64,000 nucleotides of DNA from Clostridiales bacterium. GTDB lineage: Bacteria; Bacillota; Clostridia; Clostridiales; Oxobacteraceae. Location: assembly GCA_030016385.1 (NCBI GenBank), contig JASEJN010000002.1, positions 1-64,000 on the forward strand, in the 5' to 3' direction. Positions 24,948 through 32,770 of this stretch are shown one piece after another (within the stretch, counting starts at the first letter, position 1; the number at the start of each line of letters is the position of its first letter). The translations under genes and the position numbers were made by a program. The notes beneath the pieces were generated by a model that saw only the letters and a list, made by a program, of their open reading frames with translations, ran no database searches and was not told the DNA's origin.

Positions 24948-26163
24948 GATTAAATATAGTAAAACATTTTTGCTGGGATTCGGTTTTTTTGCCATAAGCA
25001 TATTGTGGTCCGTTTATAATGCGTTCATGCCCAAGATACTCAGCAATTTCATAAGCAGTGCGACAATTATAGGCTTTATAATGACGATAGACAATTATTT
25101 TGCCATGTTTATACAGCCCTCCGTCGGAATTATGAGCGACAAGATAAATACAAGGTATGGCAAAAGGATGCCATTTATAATGGTAGGTATGCCCATTTCA
25201 ATTATACTCGTAATACTGCTTGCCAATTACAGCAGCTTTATAATGCTCATAACCTGCCTTGTACTTATGAATCTTTCGATGAGTATATACCGCTCACCTG
25301 TAATCGCTCTGATGCCCGATATAACATATAAGGAAAACAGAAGCAAGGCAAACAGCATAATCAATTTTATGGGAGGCATCGGCGCTGTTATAGCATATTA
25401 TGCTGGTTCGAAGCTCTGGAATATAAACCAGAAATATCCTTTTTATCTTGCAGCATTATTGATGCTCATATCTTTTATAGTCCTGTTAAAATATATAAAC
25501 GAAAAAAGAGATGTAATCGAGTATGAAAAAAATGAAAACAGAGGCAGTTTTATACGGAACTTCATCTCCGTCGGAAAAAATAAAAATACTATTTTCCTGC
25601 TTGCAGCCATCTGCACATGGTTTATAGCCTTTTCAGGCATCGAAGCTCTTTTTACCCTTTATGGCATAAACTTCCTTAAAGTGCAAACAAGCGCTGCCAC
25701 GACATCATTTTTATTTATATCGGTTTCATTTTTGATATTTGCTATACCTGCCGGCATTATCGGAACAAAAATAGGCAAAAAAAAGACTATAACGATTGGG
25801 CTTGTGGGACTAATAGCAAGCTTTGCAGTAATAGTATTCTTGAGAAATCTGACGGTTATAAGGGCGCTGTTCCTGTTATGCGGACTCTTCTGGGCATTCA
25901 TAAACATAAACTCATATCCGTATGTGACTGATATGGCTCCGAAAGGGCAGACCGGAACATACACGGGCTTTTATTATTTCTCATCATCTGTTGCTGCCAT
26001 AATATCTCCCCCCCTGCTTGGAGCTGTCATCGATTTAATCGGATATAAATATATGTTCGTATATGGCATGGTATTTTTCTTAATATCGCTTTTGCTCTTC
26101 ATCAATATAAAAAGTACCGGAGATAATAAACTGAATGAAAATATGGAACAAAATATAACATAG
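24940..26163 (+). CDS. MFS transporter
   Basis: A 407-residue membrane protein with 12 hydrophobic segments in two halves joined by a charged loop near residue 190. MSDKINTRYGKRMPFI after the second helix is the MFS loop 2-3 signature in the form seen in glycoside/sucrose-type (GPH or SLC45-like) carriers. It starts inside the glycerophosphodiesterase gene, so its substrate may be a glycerophosphodiester or a related glycoside, but this rests on context only. Confidence 0.87.
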   Translation: MHKIKYSKTFLLGFGFFAISILWSVYNAFMPKILSNFISSATIIGFIMTIDNYFAMFIQPSVGIMSDKINTRYGKRMPFIMVGMPISIILVILLANYSSFIMLITCLVLMNLSMSIYRSPVIALMPDITYKENRSKANSIINFMGGIGAVIAYYAGSKLWNINQKYPFYLAALLMLISFIVLLKYINEKRDVIEYEKNENRGSFIRNFISVGKNKNTIFLLAAICTWFIAFSGIEALFTLYGINFLKVQTSAATTSFLFISVSFLIFAIPAGIIGTKIGKKKTITIGLVGLIASFAVIVFLRNLTVIRALFLLCGLFWAFININSYPYVTDMAPKGQTGTYTGFYYFSSSVAAIISPPLLGAVIDLIGYKYMFVYGMVFFLISLLLFINIKSTGDNKLNENMEQNIT

Positions 26164-26211
26164 TTTAATATACTATAAATATCAGCATTATTCTCAATTG
26201 AAGGGGTTTAA

Positions 26212-26658
26212 ATGAGCTCAGCAAAAAGCAGCAAAAGCGTCGATCTAAGTTATATAAAAAGAATCGTTTCAGAGGTTATGGGCGAAGAGCTCTGGAATGG
26301 GTTCTACGATGTAGTAACGACGGAACGTCCAAGGATCGATATGTATGACGATGGCTCCACCATAACCTTGATTGCCGAAGCGCCGGGTATTTTAAATCCC
26401 CAGGATGTATTGATTTCGGTTACCGGGAACAGACTGAATATCAGAGGAATATCAAAGGACAAATACCAGCGTAACAGGCCTGGCAAAACCTTAAAAAGCG
26501 AATGTCTGTATGGAGCATTCAACAGATTTATTGATCTGCCATGCAGTGTCGATGAAAATAACATAAAAGCTGTTTATGAAAATGGCATGCTGGAAATCGT
26601 AATACAGAAAACCAGCGGAACCGATGACAAAACAATCGAAATCGAATTTAAAAAGTAA
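26212..26658 (+). CDS. Hsp20/alpha-crystallin family small heat-shock protein
   Basis: ATP-independent holdase that binds unfolding proteins. The 148-residue protein has an N-terminal helical region, then the alpha-crystallin beta-sandwich from about residue 40 (RIDMYDDGSTITLIAEAPG, NRLNIRGISKD, the YGAFNRFIDLP strand and the ENGMLEIVIQK strand), and a C-terminal IEIEF that serves as the IxI anchor for oligomer assembly. GAAGGGG precedes the ATG. No CIRCE or CtsR-like operator was recognised upstream. Confidence 0.93.
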   Translation: MSSAKSSKSVDLSYIKRIVSEVMGEELWNGFYDVVTTERPRIDMYDDGSTITLIAEAPGILNPQDVLISVTGNRLNIRGISKDKYQRNRPGKTLKSECLYGAFNRFIDLPCSVDENNIKAVYENGMLEIVIQKTSGTDDKTIEIEFKK

Positions 26659-26687
26659 AAAATTCTGCATATGGATTTTTATTTCAA

Positions 26688-26784
26688 GAGACTGCCTCGG
26701 AATAAAAAAATAATACAAAATATTGAGTGGCTTAATTTGTAAAGTCGATATATTGTATATAAAATTTATTTTGAGACAGCCTCT
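26688..26784. repeat. IS-end-like inverted repeat (small non-autonomous element) acting as possible terminator
   Basis: GAGACTGCCTCGGAATAAA at the left and TTTATTTTGAGACAGCCTC at the right are imperfect inverted repeats around about 60 bp of AT-rich DNA. GAGACTGTCTCAAAA-type ends resemble the ends of Firmicutes insertion sequences, so this may be a miniature derivative with no transposase. The right end runs into TTTTTAT, so it may also terminate the hsp20 transcript. The rest of the gap up to 27038 shows nothing but AT-rich DNA and one R2 end. Confidence 0.55.
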
Positions 26785-26801
26785 TTTTATATCTTATTTT
26801 T

Positions 26802-26831
26802 CCAATGTTCTTTCCACAATATTCTTCAAAT
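26802..26831 (-). repeat. R2 repeat, solo end
   Basis: Reads on the minus strand as ATTTGAAGAATATTGTGGAAAGAAC, matching the left end of the long R2 element with two or three differences. No partner arm is present. Confidence 0.6.
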
Positions 26832-27038
26832 AACTTTGATGTACCTGTATTACCCAGGCACAGTTTAATTTTTCTGTTATAATATCCTATTATATGAATA
26901 AAATATTATAAAAAATACAATATGTAAAATATGGTATTATTATATATAAGTGGATTTTGTTTATGCCAGGCATGCATTAATTTTGATGCGCCAGATTTAC
27001 AGCCGGTAAATTTTATTATTTGAAGGAATGTGATATTA

Positions 27039-28910
27039 TTGAGATTTAAAAAAGGTAAATATTCTATGATAACCTTTCTTCTTTTGCTCTTGGTATTATT
27101 TGTTTTATATAAAGAAAACGTGATATTTGTTAAGTATGCAGATCAGGCTGTGCTCATAGCCAAGACGGAAGAGAGCCAAACGTATAACTACAAGTTTCTC
27201 ATGGATAAAAAGGTTGTAAATCTAAAATCAAAGGACAAGTCTATAAACATAAGGGACAGGGTAGTGAATTTTAAGTACAGAAACGATACTATTGTTGAAC
27301 TCCTATCTGCTGTCAAACCCGTAAATGAGAAGGTAATGTCAAGACACAAGGATAAAATTGAGCTGGAATTTTCAGGAGATATCGGCTACTCAAATAATTT
27401 AAATGTATATAAAATATCAGGAGGTAATTTTTCAAATGCATCCACTTCATCGATCATCGTCGGTTCAGGCAATATAAGCGTATATAAAGATAAAAGAAAT
27501 AATGCAAGAACAATAATAATCGAAGGTACTATGCAGGTGGACCACATTAGGGTCGGCCTCAAAAGTGATAATTTTCAATCCTTTATGCATGGTAAGCTGT
27601 CATTCATTTCAGACGATGGGGTCAAAGTAGAAGATAAAAAGGCAAAAAAAGTCTTTATTGCGGATGCCGATTCGAGAATAGACATTTCGCCTGAGGGAAA
27701 CGGTATCGCTGTTTCCGATGGGACAAATAATATTGTATTTAAAAACAGAGTATATGTTTCATCAGTGAATGGTAATAGAATAAAAGTCCTGTCATATAAA
27801 AGAAGCTATGGATATCCGGACTATAAAGGTGTATTTGAAGTAACCCGGACAGGAGGTAAGCTGCAGCTTATCAACGAAGTGGATATCGAAGACTATCTGC
27901 ATAGAGTCATACCAAGCGAAATGCCTTCCTCATTCGGGCTTGAGGCCCTCAAGGCACAGGCTGTAGCAGCAAGGACATATGCGATTTCAGACCTTTTAAG
28001 CGGAAGATATGCAGATATGGGTTTTCATGTGGATGACAGCACATTGAGCCAGGTTTACAATAATAACAGGGGCTCCAGCATTACAGATAAAGCAGTCGAT
28101 GATACAAAGGGGATTGTTATGACATACGATGGGAATCTGGTGGATGCAAAATATTATTCCACTTCCCACGGCTACAGTGCCAGTGCAGATGAGATCTGGT
28201 CATCCAACGGGAAATTTCCAGGTACCAAAGTGCCATATCTTGCAGTCCAGAGTTTTTTGCTTAGCAATCAAAAATATGATCTTTCAAAAGAAGCCGACGC
28301 TCTTAAATTTTTTAAGGACTGGTCCTTAAAAAGTTATGATTTGAATTCACCATATTTCAGGTGGAAAGTAAATTTCACAAAGGACGAACTCAAGAATACA
28401 ATAGAAAAAAATCTGCCTTTAATATATGAAGACCAAAAGGATTATATACTTACACTATCCGGCAATGAATTCAAAAGCATACCTATACCTGAAAAACCCC
28501 TTGGGGATTTGATGGATATCACTGTCTCAAAGCGCGGAGGAGGCGGCAATATAATGGAACTTATTATAAAGGGGAGCAGGGGGACTTACAAAGTTTTAAA
28601 AGAGCTTAATGTAAGATATGTAATACGCCCGAGAAAATCCGATACGGGTTCCGGCAGAGATATAGCAATAAAAAGGATAAAATCCGGTGATTTGATCAAT
28701 AACTCCCTCCTTCCTTCAGCCTTTATGGTTTTTGATATTATAAAAGATTCAGAAGGGTCGATAAGCAATATAAACATTTATGGAGGAGGGTTCGGACACG
28801 GTGTCGGAATGAGCCAGTACGGGGCAGGATACCTTTCATCCAAAGGATATACATTTGATAAGATATTAAAAACATACTATCATGGTGTTACGATTCAACA
28901 TATGCAATAA
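27039..28910 (+). CDS. SpoIID/LytB-domain protein
   Basis: A 623-residue exported protein. Residues about 8-24 are a single hydrophobic signal/anchor (MITFLLLLLVLFVLY). About 240 residues of uncharacterised beta-rich sequence follow, then the SpoIID domain: NEVDIEDYLHRVIPSEMP, ALKAQAVAARTYA, KYYSTSHGYSASADEIW, and at the C-terminus GFGHGVGMSQYGA. SpoIID proteins are peptidoglycan lytic transglycosylases acting on denuded glycans; the classic one drives engulfment in sporulation. This copy is much longer than B. subtilis SpoIID and is not next to spoIIIAA or other sporulation genes, so it may be a vegetative LytB-like paralogue. A TTG at 27039 is used because AAGGA lies about 11 nt upstream. 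Confidence 0.88.
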   Translation: MRFKKGKYSMITFLLLLLVLFVLYKENVIFVKYADQAVLIAKTEESQTYNYKFLMDKKVVNLKSKDKSINIRDRVVNFKYRNDTIVELLSAVKPVNEKVMSRHKDKIELEFSGDIGYSNNLNVYKISGGNFSNASTSSIIVGSGNISVYKDKRNNARTIIIEGTMQVDHIRVGLKSDNFQSFMHGKLSFISDDGVKVEDKKAKKVFIADADSRIDISPEGNGIAVSDGTNNIVFKNRVYVSSVNGNRIKVLSYKRSYGYPDYKGVFEVTRTGGKLQLINEVDIEDYLHRVIPSEMPSSFGLEALKAQAVAARTYAISDLLSGRYADMGFHVDDSTLSQVYNNNRGSSITDKAVDDTKGIVMTYDGNLVDAKYYSTSHGYSASADEIWSSNGKFPGTKVPYLAVQSFLLSNQKYDLSKEADALKFFKDWSLKSYDLNSPYFRWKVNFTKDELKNTIEKNLPLIYEDQKDYILTLSGNEFKSIPIPEKPLGDLMDITVSKRGGGGNIMELIIKGSRGTYKVLKELNVRYVIRPRKSDTGSGRDIAIKRIKSGDLINNSLLPSAFMVFDIIKDSEGSISNINIYGGGFGHGVGMSQYGAGYLSSKGYTFDKILKTYYHGVTIQHMQ

Positions 28911-28936
28911 AAAAAGCCCTCTCGGGCTTTTTTTAA
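28909..28936. terminator. Bidirectional terminator
   Basis: AAAAAAAGCCC and GGGCTTTTTTT form a short GC stem with A and T runs on both sides. It sits between two convergent genes and touches the stop codons of both. Confidence 0.88.
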
Positions 28937-29268
28937 AACAACAATCCACCAAGCGCCAGCCCCGTTAGAAAAGGCAATCCAAAAAATGGCCTTCCAACTG
29001 GAAATGGGACAGGTCCCGGTGGGAAAAACGGTCTTGGACCAAAAAACGGCGGTCTCGGACCGAAATATGGCGGCCTTGGGCCGAAATACGGTCCGTAGAA
29101 TGGCCCTGGACCAAATGGAGGCTGTCTGAACATCGCCTCATCATCTTCCGTATTATCCGATGCTTCGATATTATCACTTTCAGCCGGCAGTTCTGCTTGT
29201 GCCTGCGTATTATATGGACAGTAAGAACACGGGTAATACGACATATATGGATTATAGCCGGTCAGCAT
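28933..29268 (-). CDS. Pro/Gly/Phe-rich small protein of unknown function
   Basis: A 111-residue protein opening MLTGYNPYMSYYPCSYCPY, followed by an acidic stretch (residues about 28-46), then tandem GPRPPxF-type repeats (about 50-85) and a hydrophobic end, FLTGLALGGLLF. AGGAGGA precedes the ATG by 6 nt, supporting a real gene. Tyr/Cys/Pro-rich low-complexity proteins of this size occur among spore coat and exosporium components of spore formers, which would suit the neighbouring SpoIID-like gene, but no family is recognised. Confidence 0.7.
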   Translation of the reverse strand: MLTGYNPYMSYYPCSYCPYNTQAQAELPAESDNIEASDNTEDDEAMFRQPPFGPGPFYGPYFGPRPPYFGPRPPFFGPRPFFPPGPVPFPVGRPFFGLPFLTGLALGGLLF

Positions 29269-29606
29269 TAAATGTCCTCCTGAAAATTTATAATTACATT
29301 ACAGTATATTACAGATACATTATATTTGTTACAATTATTTTCCAGTAAAATATATTTTATGAGGTCATTCATTTTACACTTTGAAATAAGTATATATAGA
29401 TTATTTGAAGAATATTATGGAAAGAGCAATTAGCGGAAAGTCTTTAGAGTCTGTTAACGCATGTTCAGGATAAGCAGAATCATGTTTGAGCGTAACGAGT
29501 TTTGATTCTGCCCTGAACAAGTTTACAGACTCTAAAGACTGTGAGCTTAGCGATTGAAATAATATTCTTCAAATATAAAAAATACACCAATATGACTTTG
29601 AAATTA
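29269..29606. other. Gene-free region filled mostly by an R2 element
   Basis: 338 bp between the 3' end of the hydroxyacid dehydrogenase gene and the promoter side of the Pro/Gly-rich gene. The long R2 palindrome takes 172 bp of it; the rest (29269-29402) is AT-rich with repeated ATTACAGTATATTACAG-like motifs that may hold the promoter of the Pro/Gly-rich gene. Confidence 0.45.
29403..29574 (+). repeat. R2 palindromic repeat, long form
   Basis: A 172-bp inverted repeat. Left arm: ATTTGAAGAATATTATGG, AGAGCAATTAGCG, GTCTTTAGAGTCTGTTAAC, TTCAGG, GCAGAATCA. The right arm repeats this in reverse complement with small differences (AGACTCTAAAGAC, TGAACAA, TGATTCTGCCC). The arms run almost to the centre, so a transcript would fold into one long hairpin. 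No coding frame lies within. Confidence 0.85.
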
Positions 29607-30581
29607 TTATCTATTTACAACATTCACAGGAGTTCCTGATAAAAACTTTTGCAGATTATCCACAGCGATATTCATCAAACGAATTCTTGATTCCTTGGGG
29701 GCCCATGCAATATGCGGTGTTATAATGCAGTTTGGCGCATGCAGCAGAGGATTATCCATTTTTGGAGGTTCCTTTGACATAACATCCAAAGCAGCTCCTG
29801 CAACCTTTTTGCTCTTTAAAGCCTCCGCAAGATCTTCATCAACTATAAGAGGACCCCTCGATGTATTGATTATCATTACTCCATCTTTCATCTTCGAAAT
29901 AGTATTTTTGTTTATTATACCCTTTGTGCTTTCAAAAAGCGGTGCATGAAGGCTTATAACGTCCGAATTTGTAAAAAGCTCATCGAGATTGGCATACTTC
30001 AGTGTATCGGATTCCAGCTCTTTTCTTATATGCATGTCATTTGCAATAACTTTCATCCCAAAAGCCTGTGCAATCCTTCCTACAGCTTGGCCGATTCTTC
30101 CGAAGCCAATAATACCCATAGTCTTTCCTGCAAGCTCTATTAGCGGATAATTCCAGAAGCAGAAGTCCTCGCTGTTTGTCCAATCACCATTCTTTACAGC
30201 TTCGCTGTGCATCCATACATGATGGCACATTTCGAGGAGCAGAGCAAATGTCATCTGTGCAACCGCCGTTGTTCCATATGTGGGTATGTTTGTAACAACA
30301 ATCCCCAGTTCCTTTGCCGCTTCAACATCCACGATATTATATCCTGTTGCAAGTACTCCTATATATTTCAATTTAGGCATTTTCTTTAAGTCGGCCCTTG
30401 TTAAAGGTGTTTTGTTGACAAACACTATTTCAGCATCCCCGGCCCTTTTAAATAATATATCCTTGCCATCTTTCTCCACATTTGTACGGTCATATACGGT
30501 CAAGTCCCCAAGCTTTTCAAGCCCTTTCCATGAAAGGTCTCCGGGGTTTAAAGTATACCCGTCAAGAACTACTATCTTCAT
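29607..30581 (-). CDS. D-2-hydroxyacid dehydrogenase (glycerate dehydrogenase/hydroxypyruvate reductase type)
   Basis: A 324-residue NAD(P)-dependent enzyme that reduces 2-keto acids to D-2-hydroxyacids. The Rossmann motif GIIGFGRIGQAVG is followed by KVIAND, and the catalytic residues are visible: Arg in NTSRGPLIV, Glu in the MSKEPP region and His in ITPHIAWAP. WNYPLIELAGKT is typical of the glycerate dehydrogenase subgroup. The ATG at 30581 follows AAGGGAGG; an upstream start at 30617 would overlap the preceding gene and the ribosome-binding site. It is 16 bp after a TIM-barrel gene, so the two likely form an operon for a sugar-acid or hydroxypyruvate step. Confidence 0.92.
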   Translation of the reverse strand: MKIVVLDGYTLNPGDLSWKGLEKLGDLTVYDRTNVEKDGKDILFKRAGDAEIVFVNKTPLTRADLKKMPKLKYIGVLATGYNIVDVEAAKELGIVVTNIPTYGTTAVAQMTFALLLEMCHHVWMHSEAVKNGDWTNSEDFCFWNYPLIELAGKTMGIIGFGRIGQAVGRIAQAFGMKVIANDMHIRKELESDTLKYANLDELFTNSDVISLHAPLFESTKGIINKNTISKMKDGVMIINTSRGPLIVDEDLAEALKSKKVAGAALDVMSKEPPKMDNPLLHAPNCIITPHIAWAPKESRIRLMNIAVDNLQKFLSGTPVNVVNR

Positions 30582-30597
30582 ATATTGTGCCTCCCTT

Positions 30598-31509
30598 TTA
30601 TAACCTCGCCCACGCAAGGTTCAATACTCTTTTTGCATTCGCTATAACCAAATCAGGATCTTCATCGCCGAAAGGTTTTACCTCAAAGCTGAATATCGGC
30701 CTCTTCTCCTGGTCAAAGAATCCGATATATTTTAAGACTTTCAAATACTCCGTAAGTTCGTCGACATCGTTTTCTCCTCCAGGGAATCCGAACCTTGGAT
30801 GTGAATCACCATATCCGGGCAGTCCCTTATCCTTTACAACACAATTTCCCATATGCGCCTGCACTATATAATCCCTTATGGGAAGCAATGCCTGCTCTAT
30901 TGTTTCATGGAGCATCGGTATGTGGCTTAAATCAACTAAAAGCCCGAAGTTATCATATTCTTCTCTTATTTCCTCAGCGAATCTTTTTGCAAGATCAACA
31001 GGTCCTATTAATGATCTTTTATCTACATCGTAGTCAAATACCTCAAGAGTTACCCTGAGATTGCCCTTACTTTTAGCATATTTACAAAGCTTTTTAACAG
31101 AATCTACAAGGGCTTTATATGCCTCTTCTTTTCTGCCTTCCTCATATTTACCGCTTAAAAAACCAAAACCCGATGCACCTATTTCATAAGCTTCGTCGAT
31201 CCCTTCCTTTAATGTGGAAAGCGCCTTATATCTTCCGTCATCACTCAAATCATTTATATTAAGTCCGGTCGTGAGTAACCTCGGCTGCCCACCGTAAGCA
31301 ACAGCAATGTGCGAAACTTCAGCCATCTTTTTAACATTTTTTCTTACATTACTGTCCTTTATCCAGCTAATCTCAACAGCATCAAAATAGTCATCAAGAG
31401 CTATCTTTCTGAATGTCTCCTCTATCGGGCCTTCACCTTTCATAACAGATGGATACGCCATAAAATGTATAAGACCCACCTTGCAATACTTATGTATAGA
31501 TTCTAACAT
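30598..31509 (-). CDS. Sugar phosphate isomerase/epimerase-like TIM-barrel protein (operon with hydroxyacid dehydrogenase)
   Basis: A 303-residue xylose isomerase-like protein. Candidate metal-site segments are DAVEISW, TLEVFDYD, LLVDLSHIPM and QAHMGNC plus FSFEVKP near the end. Hydroxypyruvate isomerase and related enzymes share this fold, which would fit with the dehydrogenase that follows, since hydroxypyruvate is a substrate of glycerate dehydrogenase. That match is inferred, as no specific residue proves it. The ATG follows TAGGAGGG. Confidence 0.85.
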   Translation of the reverse strand: MLESIHKYCKVGLIHFMAYPSVMKGEGPIEETFRKIALDDYFDAVEISWIKDSNVRKNVKKMAEVSHIAVAYGGQPRLLTTGLNINDLSDDGRYKALSTLKEGIDEAYEIGASGFGFLSGKYEEGRKEEAYKALVDSVKKLCKYAKSKGNLRVTLEVFDYDVDKRSLIGPVDLAKRFAEEIREEYDNFGLLVDLSHIPMLHETIEQALLPIRDYIVQAHMGNCVVKDKGLPGYGDSHPRFGFPGGENDVDELTEYLKVLKYIGFFDQEKRPIFSFEVKPFGDEDPDLVIANAKRVLNLAWARL

Positions 31510-31663
31510 GCTATCCCTCCTAATTTTGTGTGGTTAAATGTAAGTTTTGTTGTTTTATTAAAATATATCTTTTCAAAGCAACAAAATACATCATCTAAGA
31601 TAATTATACTATTATAATCAAAATATGCAAACCATTTTATTTTTCTTAATTCATCAAATTTCC

Positions 31664-31759
31664 AGTTTGTAATATAGACTATGCTATTTCGAACAACGGA
31701 TGAGTGTTCAAAATAGCATAGTCATATTGTCCATACTAAATTCATATTACAAACATCGG
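31664..31759 (+). repeat. R1 palindromic repeat, diverged copy
   Basis: Ends GTTTGTAATATAG and TCATATTACAAAC replace the TTCGATTCG ends of other copies but keep the TAATAT core, and the inner hairpin GACTATGCTATTTCGAAC / GTTCAAAATAGCATAGTC with GGATGAGT loop is clear. The inner hairpin changed on both arms together, keeping pairing. It sits 10 bp from the radical SAM stop codon and may end that transcript. Confidence 0.65.
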
Positions 31760-31768
31760 TTTGAAAAG

Positions 31769-32761
31769 TCAAAGATTTTTATCATATACCAACGGTATTT
31801 CCCTGCCACAATATTTGCATCTTCCATTTTCGATGCCATCCATGCTTACGGTCAGATCCCTTTTTATCACAGTCTTTTTGCAGTTAGGGCAATAAGTGGA
31901 ATTATCATACCCCCATAAGTTCCCAACATATACATAGTTAAGGTACTTCTTTGATTCCTCTTTAGCCTTGATAAGCGTATTCTCTGAAGTCGGAGCATTT
32001 GAAAGCTTATAATTCGGAAAATATCTTGAAAGATGGAGAGGTATATTTCTGTCTATGCCCGAAATCCAGCTTGCTATCCTGCCTATTTCTTCTATGTCAT
32101 CGTTTAAATTCGTTACGACAAGCGTCGTTATTTCAACATGGCATTTTTTTGCTGCAATTTCGACCGTCCTTTTCACAGGCTCAAGAAGGCCTTTGCATAT
32201 GTCCTTATAATATTTTTCTGTAAATCCCTTTACATCTATGTTCACAGCATCTATATACGGCAAAAGCTCATTTAAAGGATCCTCGTTTATAAACCCGTTT
32301 GTAACGAGAACGTTTTTTAATCCCTTTTTTTTTGCTGACTTTGCAGTCTCAAGCACAAATTCATACCATATTGAAGGTTCATTATAAGTATATGCGATGC
32401 CTATATTACCTTTTTCACTTGCAGCCAGGTCAACTAATTTTTCCGATGTTATAAACTGAGTTTGTGCATTTTCCTGGGATATTTCGAAGTTCTGACAAAA
32501 GCTGCATTTAAGATTGCAACCGACAGTACCGACAGAAAGTATTTTAGAACCCGGATAAAAATGATACAAGGGCTTTTTTTCTATGGGATCCATCGCGATG
32601 GCGGCAATTCTATTATAGTTTAATGTGAATAATTTGCCTCCCATATTCATCCTTACGGAACATGCGCCCTTAGATCCATCCTCTACCCTGCAATTATGAG
32701 GGCAAAGCTTGCATTGCACTCTATTATTTTCCAGTTTTTCATAGTATGCTGCCTCTTTCAT
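31769..32761 (-). CDS. amrS: AmmeMemoRadiSam system radical SAM enzyme
   Basis: A 330-residue radical SAM enzyme. Cys82, Cys86 and Cys89 in GCNLKCSFCQN bind the SAM [4Fe-4S] cluster. An N-terminal Cys set (CKLCPHNCRVEDGSKGACSV) and a C-terminal ribbon (CPNC, CKYC) may bind extra metal or clusters. The family is named for its co-occurrence with Memo-like and AMMECR1-like proteins, here fused and encoded 9 bp upstream. The reaction is not established. The ATG at 32761 follows TAGGTGA; a GTG at 32770 overlaps that site. Confidence 0.94.
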   Translation of the reverse strand: MKEAAYYEKLENNRVQCKLCPHNCRVEDGSKGACSVRMNMGGKLFTLNYNRIAAIAMDPIEKKPLYHFYPGSKILSVGTVGCNLKCSFCQNFEISQENAQTQFITSEKLVDLAASEKGNIGIAYTYNEPSIWYEFVLETAKSAKKKGLKNVLVTNGFINEDPLNELLPYIDAVNIDVKGFTEKYYKDICKGLLEPVKRTVEIAAKKCHVEITTLVVTNLNDDIEEIGRIASWISGIDRNIPLHLSRYFPNYKLSNAPTSENTLIKAKEESKKYLNYVYVGNLWGYDNSTYCPNCKKTVIKRDLTVSMDGIENGRCKYCGREIPLVYDKNL

Positions 32762-32770
32762 ATATATCAC

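Noticed and set aside
29403..29574. CRISPR-like repeat or small RNA gene at the long R2 palindrome
   Set aside because: Only one inverted pair, no regular direct repeats and spacers; copies elsewhere show it is a dispersed palindrome.
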